A DNA stretch of 64,000 nt from assembly GCA_035048495.1 (NCBI GenBank), contig CM068545.1, positions 11,801,702-11,865,701 of the forward strand, given 5' to 3'. Below the pieces are notes generated by a model, which had not been told where the DNA came from, did not search any database, and saw only the letters and a list, made by a program, of their open reading frames with translations. Both the position numbers and the translations under genes were made by a program. Positions 9,651 to 18,557 of the stretch are shown here, piece after piece. The first letter of the stretch is position 1. Every line of letters begins with the position of its first letter. The DNA is from Euptelea pleiosperma (Eukaryota; Streptophyta; Magnoliopsida; Ranunculales; Eupteleaceae).

Positions 9651-9744
9651 CTCACCCCCCTTACTCAACCTCAGTTCTATTACTATAAGCCACACAAAAT
9701 GCTTCGACCTTCAAACCTTGATTACTACTCCTAAATCAGTAAAA

Positions 9745-9840
9745 ATGAGTAAAAATACAAGTCTGTGCGAATTTGAGGCTGCCTTCAAATCCATGCAAAG
9801 AAGCACCACGACGGAATCCAATCCTATTGGACTCTTGTAA
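9745..9840 (+). pseudogene. Truncated class B WIP gene (copy 3)
   Basis: Retains the class B N terminus MSKNTSLCEFEAAFKSMQR and continues to TTTES, then runs into unrelated sequence with a stop at 31 codons. The basic middle and the CWGPN tail are missing. DNA soon after the breakpoint (GATTAAGGCTGGACGAAACACC at about 9906) matches the distal 3' flank of class B copy 2 near 6990, so an internal deletion of roughly 450 bases removed the 3' half of the gene and its proximal flank. Confidence 0.8.
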
Positions 9841-10205
9841 TGCTCGATATAAGAACTTTAGTACACGTCAACTGTGACCACCTCTGATATGTGAGAATTG
9901 TACCTGATTAAGGCTGGACGAAACACCTGTAGATCCATGTCGAGGGAACGAAGAATTGCCTTTGGACGATGAAGACTATATATCGTCGTCACAAACTGGC
10001 TACTCAACTTGCCGGAGTTTGTTTTGTTTTTCAAGGAGTCCCAATTATTAAAGTTGAGCATTCGCAAAGTGATCAAATCCATTCATAAATCGCTTTGACT
10101 AAACTTGTGCACTAATTTTATCCTTCGAGTCATTGCTTATCCGTTGAGAGAATGAAAATTAAACTCCATTTTACAAGTTTCTGACCTTTCTCCTAATATC
10201 AATTC

Positions 10206-10616
10206 CAAGGTTTAAAGGAGGCCATTTTAACACTTAAACGAATTGGGGGCGTTACCGTTTAAACGGCCGTTAAAACGGATTGAAACTCCCACGGGCAAAA
10301 ATGGAAAAAAAATAGAATTTAACGGAATTAAACGGATTTTAGCGGTTTTAACGATTTTAACAGAAAAACCGGAAAAAATTGCGTTGAAATACAAATTTTG
10401 AAATTTGAAAATTAAAAAAAAAATAGAATTTAACGGATTTAACGGCCGTTTTTTTCACAAAATTTTCCATAATTAAATGGCCGTTTAAACGATTTTAAAG
10501 GCCGTTAAAACAAAAAAAATGGCCGTTTTTTTCAAAACCGATAAAACGTTTTTAAACGGTTTTAACGGAAACGGGCTTGGGGCATTACCGTTTAAACGGC
10601 CATTTTTAAAACCATG
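10206..10616. mobile_element. hAT-like MITE, CAAGGTTTAAA family, 8-bp TSD
   Basis: 411 bases flanked by the perfect duplication ATCAATTC (10198-10205 and 10617-10624). Termini are CAAGGTTTAAAGGAGGCC and GGCCATTTTTAAAACCATG. The interior holds many GTTTAAACGGCCGTT-type palindromes. The unoccupied relative of the target is visible at about 7541-7570. Confidence 0.85.
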
Positions 10617-10799
10617 ATCAATTCTACCATCTAGAGATTGAAAGATGTAAGTAAAACTTTGAGCTTGAAGTAAAAAAAATGTGTTAATGAGATCTCAACT
10701 TATTTGCTTAGCCAACCAAGATTTCTTGGGTGCATTAATAAAATCTTAAAGAGCACTAGGAATCTAATCCCTAAAATCACTGAATTTCAGACCATTTAG

Positions 10800-11233
10800 A
10801 CTTAAGGTATGAGAATAAGTTTTACCAAACGCCACCTATTTGATGGCGTTTGGTAAATTACGTTATCAGATCTAAAAGTTTAAAGTGCTTAAGGTTTGAT
10901 AGCTTAATGTCTTATATATGAATTGGATTGTTAAATTAAGGTCTTAAAGTCTTAAAATTAAGCCAAGGGCATTGTGGGTATTTTAAATATTTACTAGGAC
11001 ACTTTCGTAAGCTTTTACAAGAAAGAGCTTTAAGAATAAGACATCATGGGTATTTAAAAGAGAATCTTAAAATCTCTTTTTAGAGATGTTTTTGGCAGAA
11101 ATCACCTCCAACTCACTTTTTGCTTATGTCTGAATTTTACTTTTATTCAGACCTTAAGTTGTTTACCAATTGTTACTTAGGCCGTGCTTGGTTCGCAGCA
11201 CTTGGGTGCATTTTGCACTTTAGTGCAAATACA
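10800..11233. other. TE debris, no gene
   Basis: Contains a short hairpin with arms TACCAAACGCCA and TGGCGTTTGGTA at about 10834-10866. An element starting GGCCGTGCTTGGTTCG near 11180 is interrupted by the element at 11234-12616. Confidence 0.5.
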
Positions 11234-12616
11234 GGCTCTGCTTGGTACACGGTAAATGAACGCGTTTGCATTGGTTTATCATGGATCCCACAATTTCTGG
11301 TGCTTGGTTGCCCTCTGTAAAATGGGACCATTGTAAACTAATGCAGTGTCATGGTTCTCTTTAAATAAATCATTGCATTATAACGCAAGACAAAACCCGC
11401 TGAATTACAATGCAAAAGTTGTCCCGACATTCTCACCCTTTCTCTCTCGTTCTCTATCTCTAAAAAATAAAATATTATTCGCTCGATCCATCGAATGATC
11501 GTCACTTTTGTCGATTGTGGTAAGCTTCGATCGATCATCTACAACATTCAAATCGTTTTTTCTCTGCTCTAAAAATCAAGTTTTTGATTTTCCCAACTTC
11601 TTCGCCATCGACAATAACAGTGACAACTTCTTCTGCAAGGATCAAAAGATGCATAACATAACACACAAAATCCCTGATTTTTCAAGAAACTCAAGAATTC
11701 TAGAGATTAAAACAAGAACTAGAACCCTAGAAATCAGAGAAGATCAGCGGAGATGATGGAAACGTGGCAAGATCAAAATGTTTGAAGTTACCATTCTTGG
11801 CAAAATCGTGAGTAACGTGTTTTGCGGCAGCTCGATCGGATTCTTTCCAAGAGAAGTTGTTATTAAGGATTTCAACCTACGCAATCACCTCGCACGATAG
11901 GGGATAGTGAGCTTCAAGCATCAGCTTTTGCCCTTTCCTTACTGGAAGGGCTAGTTGGTCTTGGCAGCTCTGCTGCTTCATGGAGACAAAAGGAAGATAG
12001 AGGAAGTTGGGAGGAAGGAGAGAGGTTTGGAAGAGAAGAGAAAGGGGTATTATTGAAAATCTAGACTTCTTTTGTTTTTTTTTAACAGTGACGAGGGTTG
12101 AATCTGTTAATTGTGCCTTCGTAAATGCAGAAGTGAAATTACTTTGTTACCGTTCGTGATTTTCATGGTTGATTTAAACAGTCTGAATTTGAGCATTATT
12201 GGGCATTATTTGGGTATAAAGATCCAAAGGTTTTAAATCACTAATCAGGCAGATTTTTGGTTTGTAGGCCCATCCAGTGATTTTCAAAACATCCATACTG
12301 TCAGGGTCCTCTAAAAGTGTGCCACGTGGCTCATATTATGGGAGGTCATCTAGGGCGATCAACGGAGTTGATGAAGTGCTTGCAAACTCCATGAAGTGTA
12401 GGGTTTGTTTTGAATGTATAGATGTCAGCAACTTGGTTAGGGTTTGGGAAGGCACATCATTTATAAAGAATAAGGTCACTCGGGTGTTGGTCACTCTCAT
12501 TAGTTTACTGAGTTTTTGTTTCTATCGCTGCCAAGCAACCGTAACCTAATGCATCGTAAACTAATGCATAGTAAGTTAATGCATTTGCATTCATTTACCG
12601 TGTACCAAGCAGAGCC
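11234..12616. mobile_element. 1.4-kb TIR element with GGCTCTGCTTGGTACACGG ends, nested in another MITE
   Basis: Left end GGCTCTGCTTGGTACACGG and right end CCGTGTACCAAGCAGAGCC are perfect inverses, and the repeat extends with mismatches through TAAATGAA. The flanking bases on both sides read ACA, a possible 3-bp duplication. The interior (about 11400-12060) is not obviously TE-like: it has leader- and coding-like composition on the minus strand (CT-rich start near 12030), with frames broken by stops, and could be captured host sequence. A core MITE fragment sits at about 12180-12350. Confidence 0.65.
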
Positions 12617-12814
12617 ACAATGAATTGTGTTGCAATCATTTGGGATGTAAGTCACTAACAACTGTTTGGTTCACGCCATGTAAATAGATGCAAATGAAGT
12701 TTAGCTGATTGGTTGGGAGCGCATTACAAATGAATGCAATGGATTATTTTATTTTTTGATTTTACAAAGAAAATGCACAATAAAATTACTATTGTAATAT
12801 TATTGTTATTATAA

Positions 12815-14049
12815 CGGAAAATTTCTTAAAAGAAAATAAATTTTAAATAATTTACAAAAAAGAATACAACTTTTCTCAAATCCCCAAAAAAGTAATTAAA
12901 CGCCATTTAAAAGGGCGTTTCATCAATTGTCACATCTGTGTCAAGAAAATGCCCTTTAGAAGGGCGTCTGTCAGTGAAAAATGCCATTTAAAAAAAATGT
13001 CAGGTTGTCAGATGTCGTCTGACCACCTGACAGACGTTATTTTAAAGGGCGTTTATTTCTGAAAAACGCCCTTAAAAGGGCATTTTTCACTGACAGACGC
13101 CCTTTAAAAAGGTGTTCAACCGTTGCGAACCGTTGCCAAATTGATTAGTGATTTTTGGGCTCCTCAGGTATACCTTGTTACAGCACAACCCTTTCAAATA
13201 CTCCCAAATTCTCACAGTTGAGATCAACCCATGAAAATAAGTCTAATCCAACGCCTATAAATCACTAATCATGCTGAGTTTTGATTTGTAGGTCCACTTA
13301 GGGATTGGCCAAACATCCATATGGTCAGAGTCCTCTAAGAATGTGCCACGTGGCTAATATTATGTCTTGTAACATCGGAGCCTGAGCCCAAAAAATCAGG
13401 GAACCCCCAATTTTTACGCCCATTTTTGGCGTACCCAGAAGATGAATCAATGGCTGATTTTTGGTGAGGATGATCTCTATGGTGAGAAGATCATCCTCAC
13501 AAAAATTCAAATTATTCCGATATTCGTAGACTGGTTTAGGAGTTGAGGAATTATGGGCTGTCAATTTTTACTATGTACGCCAAAATGGGGGTCCCCCAAG
13601 CCCCCACCAAAAAAATAAAAAACTAAAAAAATAAAAAACAAATAACATACCTGAGTTTTTTGAGGACAAGGCCGCGTTGAAGGATTCGATCGGAGGAAGG
13701 AGGTCGCGCGTGAGGAGGCCATCGGAGAGAGAGGGGAGAGTTCGCTAGATAGCAAGCAGAGAGGGAGGAGAGGAGATGAAAGCGATTTAAGGAATTTAAG
13801 TCGTCACCTGACAGACGCCCTTTCAAAGGGTGTTTATTCCATAAAAACGTTTTTTCAAAAACCACTTGTCAGGAATAAACGCCCTTTAAAAGGGCGTCTG
13901 TCAGGCGTGTCAGTCGTCGACTGATATGACTGACAGCATGACGAAACGCCATTTGAAAGGGCGTTTAGTTTTCTTTTTTGGGATTTGAGAAAAGTATTTT
14001 TCTTTTTTCTAAATGTTTTAAAATTTATTTTCTTTTAAGAAATTTTCCG
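12815..14049. mobile_element. Pack-MULE-like element, copy 1, 9-bp TSD
   Basis: 1,235 bases with ends CGGAAAATTTCTTAAAAG and its inverse, flanked by the perfect 9-bp duplication TTATTATAA (12806-12814 and 14050-14058), which fits a Mutator-like element. The inner arms are arrays of short palindromes of the type CGCCCTTTTAAAGGGCG. The centre holds a GC-richer stretch (about 13640-13800, minus-strand sense) resembling a gene leader with a splice donor, also present in the copy at 33670-34673 in opposite orientation. No transposase. Confidence 0.8.
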
Positions 14050-14059
14050 TTATTATAAT

Positions 14060-14389
14060 CATGGTTTAAAAAATGGCCGTTATAACGGATTCGGACCTCC
14101 CTCAGTACGAAAAATAATGGCTGTTATTTTCCATTTTTTCTGTTATAACAAAAATAATGACCATTATTTTCTGAAAAATTTATGAAAAAAATGGCCATTA
14201 TTTCAGTTATTTTCTGTTATTTTTACTTTTGAAATTTTGAATTTCAACATGATTTTTTTTCCATTTTTCCCATTCTTTTCTATTTTTGCCCCCGAGCGTT
14301 AAAATTCGTTATAATGGTGCCCTTATAATGGAAAAAATGATAACGCCCCAAGTCCGGTATACCGTTATAACGGCTCCTTTTAAACCTTG
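14060..14389. mobile_element. hAT-like MITE, CATGGTTTAAA family, 8-bp TSD
   Basis: 330 bases with termini CATGGTTTAAAAAATGGCC and CCTTTTAAACCTTG, flanked by the perfect duplication ATTATAAT (14052-14059 and 14390-14397). It landed in the target-site duplication of the adjacent MULE, so it is younger than that insertion. Confidence 0.85.
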
Positions 14390-14856
14390 ATTATAATTAT
14401 TATTGTTATTACTTTATTATTATTATTATTATTGTTGTTGTTGTTTTGGAGGGAAAAGTTTGAGGTTAGGGGACCCCGACCAGCTATATCAAAAAGGGTC
14501 GGGATCTGGGGACAACCATTTTGGTGTACCCACATAGAAGATGAATCACTGATTTTTGGTGAGGATGATCTCCTCCCGGTATAGATCACCTCCACAAAAA
14601 ATCAGCACATTCTAAAATTTCTAACCCCCTCAAATGTGATTTTCAAGTTACACCGTAAAAATAGACAGTCCATAATTCATCAACTTCTAAACCAGCCTAT
14701 GAATATCGGAATGATTTGAATTTTTGTGAGGATGATCTCCTCACCATAGAGATCATCCTCACCAAAAATCAGCCATTGATTCATCTTCTATGTGGGTATG
14801 CCAAATGGTTGTCCCGGATCCGGACCCTATAAAAAAAATAAAAAAATAAAAAAAAG

Positions 14857-14906
<50 letters not shown>

Positions 14907-14950
14907 TAAATAATAAATAATAATCACGGTTGTTGTTATTATTGTTGTTG
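14388..14950. repeat. ATT/TAA microsatellites around a foldback element
   Basis: An ATT/GTT-rich run (14388-14447) and a TAA run (about 14858-14920) bracket a foldback element. Its arms contain GATTTTTGGTGAGGATGATC and the inverse GATCATCCTCACCAAAAATC; its outer parts carry GGGGACAACCATTTTGG and the mirror. Frames through the microsatellites are low-complexity artefacts. Confidence 0.7.
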
Positions 14951-14967
14951 TTTTTCGGAAAAAAAAT

Positions 14968-15165
14968 GTTGAGCTAACACAATGCACTTGGTTGCATCAG
15001 TTTTTGGGCTGCACTTCCTTGCATCTATTTTGTGAAGGAGTTTGCAAGTGCTAGTTAACCACTTGCACGGCAATTCATTTGCAGGCTTCCAACCAATCAC
15101 TCTTAATCCCAAAATTGTGGCAAGTGAGTGCATTGCACTCAATTTGCTGTGAACCAAGCAGGGCC
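14968..15165. mobile_element. MITE ending ACCAAGCAGGGCC
   Basis: Contains TTTTTGGGCTGCAC, TTGCAAGTG and the terminus TGTGAACCAAGCAGGGCC. A copy in the opposite orientation is at about 32973-33170, and a more complete relative is at 58817-59022. Confidence 0.6.
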
Positions 15166-15509
15166 TTAATCGCCCATTCAGACTTAAGGTTGAATAAAAG
15201 TATTAAAAACACCACTAGCTTGGCTTTTTTGGGGTGAACTTAATTTGGCGTATTGTTGATGCCTAATTCGCCAGATCTTCCTTCTTATGAGTAAGTGCTA
15301 TATTTTAAAAGATAACTGCATTTGATGACAAACAAAAAACCAATTTCGTAACTCAAGTGGGATCAATTTCGTCCCCTTATTGCGGAAATAGTCAAATCTT
15401 GGGGCAATTATAGAAGAAGCTCAAAGTATGCAACTACTGTGTGTAGGTGGGAATTAAATTTCTTGAAGGAGAGTATTTTTATAAGGGAATCCCTAATTAC
15501 AATTTAAAT

Positions 15510-15753
15510 TCAATTGGGACCCCAACAGCTCAAATACATAATTTTTCTAAGTGATTCCTCCGATTGCTTCAGCTTCTCCTCCCCATCTCTCATCTGCTTT
15601 TTTATCATCGAAGAAGGAGAAGAGAGTCTTTTAGCTTGAGAGAAAGATCTAAGATTGCTCTTGGCGTGTTGGTGGAGTGATCGAAGTGCGTAATTCCATC
15701 TACAGAAACCTTGATACTTCAATACCTCCACGGCTCCTACCCGTCCGGCTCAT
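15510..15753 (-). pseudogene. Broken class A WIP gene (copy 5)
   Basis: Starts MSRTGR at 15753, then a 26-base deletion removes the codons for the hydrophobic AWIVAASVGAVE core and shifts the frame. The rest (QGFCRWNYALRSLHQHAKSN to the tail MYLSCWGPN) is intact in another frame. Comparison with copy 4 places the deletion between two CTAC strings, a 4-base microhomology. Upstream, the promoter is also gone: at about 15860-15863 the leader joins directly to the 3' flank of copy 6. Both lesions make it a pseudogene; translation from an internal Met would give only 73 aa. Confidence 0.88.
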
Positions 15754-15863
15754 TTTTGTGTTCTTTCTGGTATGGAGATGTGTGTGTGTGTGTTTTTGCT
15801 CAATTCGAAAGCAAAAAGGTTGATTTGGTTCAGTTTGCTTGACGACGAACATGGGGTGGAGAC

Positions 15864-16610
15864 ACAAATTTTTGACCCTTCTCCTGATGATTCTCCCTTC
15901 CAGGAATCGAAAGGTATTTACAAGTGATTTGGTGTAGAGGTAAACAGTCAATTCTTGTGGCAATTATAGAAGAAGCTCAAATCATGCAACTGTGGGAATT
16001 AAATTTCATGGAGAGTATATTTATAGGGGATCACATTCCCTTTCTACAATATAAATTCAATTGGGACCCCAACAGCTCAAATACATAATTTTTCTAAGTG
16101 ATTCCTCCGATTGCCTCAGCTTCTCGTCTCCATCTCTCATCTGCTTTGTTATCATCGAAGAAGAAGAAGAAGCAAGTCTCTTAGCTTGAGAGAAAGATCT
16201 GAGATTGTTCTTGGCGTGTTGGTGCAATGATCGAAGTGCATAATTCCATCTACAGAACCCTTGATCCTTCAATACCTCCACGGCTCCAACGCTAGCGGCT
16301 ACGATCCATGCTCTGCCCGTCCAGCTCATTTTAGTGTTCTTTCTGGTATATATGGCGAAGTGTGTGTGTTTGCTCAATTCGAAAGCAAGGTTGATTTGGT
16401 TTTCAGTTTGCTTGACGACGAAGATGTGGTGGACAAACAACAGATAATATAGAGATGCAGAAAAGAGAGGGGATTGGGATTTGATAGATTACAAAAACCA
16501 GAGGCAGTGCGCCGCGGTTTTGGGAAGCCAACAGTTTTCGTCTTTTCAATACAAGGTACCATAAGCTGGAAAAAACACTTCGCACGCACCTACGCCCCAT
16601 CCAAACCGGC
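15864..16610. repeat. Segmental duplication block (partner 5265-6005)
   Basis: Second copy of the block carrying a class A gene with its 3' flank and promoter. Its left edge is the deletion junction inside the leader of the broken copy 5; its right edge meets a foldback MITE at 16632. Confidence 0.8.
16057..16329 (-). CDS. Wound-induced protein (WIP, DUF3774 family), class A copy 6
   Basis: Encodes 90 aa starting MSWTGRAW at 16329; 37 in-frame leader codons upstream are excluded. Identical to copy 3 except that it keeps the normal tail CWGPN. The GCCGCGGTTTT half-site is at 16511-16521 and a TATA-like TAATATAG at about 16445. It has no class B partner: its upstream side runs into MITEs. Confidence 0.93.
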   Translation of the reverse strand: MSWTGRAWIVAASVGAVEVLKDQGFCRWNYALRSLHQHAKNNLRSFSQAKRLASSSSSMITKQMRDGDEKLRQSEESLRKIMYLSCWGPN

Positions 16611-16631
16611 ACTTTTTTAGTGACTCACATC

Positions 16632-16811
16632 GAGTAAAACTTCTGTCACAATGGGATTGCAAATCACACAAAACACAGCCAATGAGTTCTCGGCACGTAC
16701 ACCTAAAAAAGCAAAGCACATAGGTACGTTGCAAAGCACTTGTGTCCGTGCCGAGAACTCATTGGCTGTGTTTTGTGTGATTTACAATTTCGTGTGACAG
16801 AAGTTTTACTC
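16632..16811. mobile_element. Compact foldback MITE with GAGTAAAACTTC termini
   Basis: 180 bases. Ends GAGTAAAACTTCTGTCACA and its inverse match the family at 8566-8959. The arms continue with CACAGCCAATGAGTTCTCGG and an exact inverse, giving a stem of roughly 65 bases around a short centre. No coding content. Confidence 0.8.
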
Positions 16812-16847
16812 ACTCATCTCGGTAACTAAAGTCTTACACTCGACACC

Positions 16848-16913
16848 TACCATGACAACCCCTATTTTAAGTTTTGAATTTTTTAGAAACTTAAAACAGG
16901 GGTTGTCATGGTA
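16848..16913. repeat. 66-base near-perfect hairpin
   Basis: The arms are about 27 bases, beginning TACCATGACAACCCCT and ending AGGGGTTGTCATGGTA, with one mismatch and a 12-base loop. It is either a minute foldback element or a small-RNA hairpin; no flanking duplication was seen. Confidence 0.7.
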
Positions 16914-16929
16914 GAGCACTATTTCAGGC

Positions 16930-17535
16930 TCCGGGGACCGGCTCCGAGCCACGTGGCACACTTTCAGAGGACCGTATGGATGTCTGGCCAATCCCTAGTT
17001 GAACCTACAAACCAAAAATCAGCTTGATTAGTGAATTCAAACCTTTGGATCTTTGTACCTCAAATACTGCTCAAATTCCCACAGTTGAGATCAAACCACA
17101 TGAAAATAAGTCCAATCCAACGCCTGAGTTTTGGTTTGTAGGTGTACCTAGGGACTGACCCACGAATGTTTGGCTCACTTCTTGGTGGGTTTGCACAACA
17201 AAAAATTAGGGTAATTAGTAATTTCTACCCGTATGATCTGACTATGCAAATAAATGCTGAATCCAATGGTTATAAATGACCGATCGGCTTGATTTTTAGT
17301 ATATAGGTCCACCAAGGGACAGGCCAAACATTCCGTGGGAGCAAAAGAGTTGCCACGGGCATTTCACCGGTTGATTTTAACCATGGGAATTTGAACATTA
17401 TTTGGGGTACAAGGATCCAAAGGTTTGAAATCGCAAATCAGGCTGATTTTTGGTTTGTAGATCCACCTAGAGAGTGTCCAAACATCCATTTGGTCAGCAT
17501 CCTCTGAGTGTATGCCATGAGTATGCCACATGACT
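16930..17535. mobile_element. Fragments of dispersed core MITEs
   Basis: At least two partial copies of the element with CCACGTGGCACACT, ACCAAAAATCAGC(C/T)TGATTA and GTGTCCAAACATCC motifs, about 16945-17175 and 17395-17530, in tandem with a degenerate arm. No gene. Confidence 0.55.
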
Positions 17536-17839
17536 CATATTATGGGGGTCAGCTAAGTTTTACTCCACGTTTGTGCATTGGTTGTCCATCAAACCCAAAA
17601 AATAAAAATAAACAAAATAAAGAAAAAGTTCCCTCCACCCTACACCGTTATTGTTTTTTTGTAAATCAATCCTGCATATTTATATATATAAAACCTAAGA
17701 ACCAGAAGAACCTATTGGCATCCCGCCATCCTTTGCACACAAAGATAATAACCGGGAGGAGGGAGGACCAGGCAAAAGGAGAAGTCGAAGCTAAGGCCTT
17801 AGTGGTTGACAGGTGAGTTACAATATTACAATCCCTAAA

Positions 17840-18090
17840 GCAAAAAAGAAAAAACCACGTCCTCGAAAGAGCAAACTAAGTGTAAGATATCACAGCACTG
17901 GGAGAAGAATGTAGCCCCAAAATAGATGATTTATGAACCAGACACTCAATAATTAAAAGGGGGGATGCATCAGATTCAACTATCAGATAGCGATGACCAA
18001 GTGACACTGCCTCTTGAACCCCCCATCTCGATGCTTTGGCCTAAGCCTCTTCCGTAGAGGAAGATCTACCCGTTTGACCTCCTGCCTAAA
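17840..18090 (-). pseudogene. Degenerate RNase H-like fragment of a retroelement
   Basis: On the minus strand, broken frames give a segment of the type EAKALRWGVQEAVSLGH followed by YLIVESDASPL, like the RNase H-like domain at the end of plant LINE polyproteins. Frameshifts and stops are present. Identification rests on motif resemblance only. Confidence 0.45.
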
Positions 18091-18552
18091 AACAAACATT
18101 AGATGCATTCCTTATAATAAGCTCAGAGCCTCGTAATAAAGAAAAAGTTCCATCCTGCACGGTTCATTAAATGCCCCTTAATATATACTCTTAATACTTT
18201 TCATACCATTATTAATATTTTTAATACAACCCTTTGATAACCACTTAATTACTTACCTTGCTATTTTATCTATATTTTTAAAATAACCATTTTTTACCAC
18301 ATAACATCTTCCTATGCCTTTTTTAAACTGCCCTTTGAGTTAAAACTTTCCTATTACTTCCTAAAAGGAATTTGCAATAACTTAGGAGTACTTCTATAAG
18401 GCCCCTACAATCTATTACTCACGGTGTACATGCGGCCTATTAGTATGTATACTAAAGTATCTAAAATCCTAAATTTGACCCAATCCAATCACCTAAACTT
18501 AGGACTTAAATCTGACCTGTTAGGGTTTCCCTGATCACCACACCGTCGGACG
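18090..18552. other. AT-rich intergenic DNA, no gene seen
   Basis: No convincing frame or structured repeat was seen. It is the left flank of the solo LTR and continues on the other side at 22164. Confidence 0.4.
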
Positions 18553-18557
18553 CCACA

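Noticed and set aside
12900..13120. CRISPR-like look of repeated CGCCCTTTTAAAGGGCG modules
   Set aside because: The modules are irregularly spaced palindromes inside a MULE with terminal repeats in a plant genome; there are no uniform spacers.
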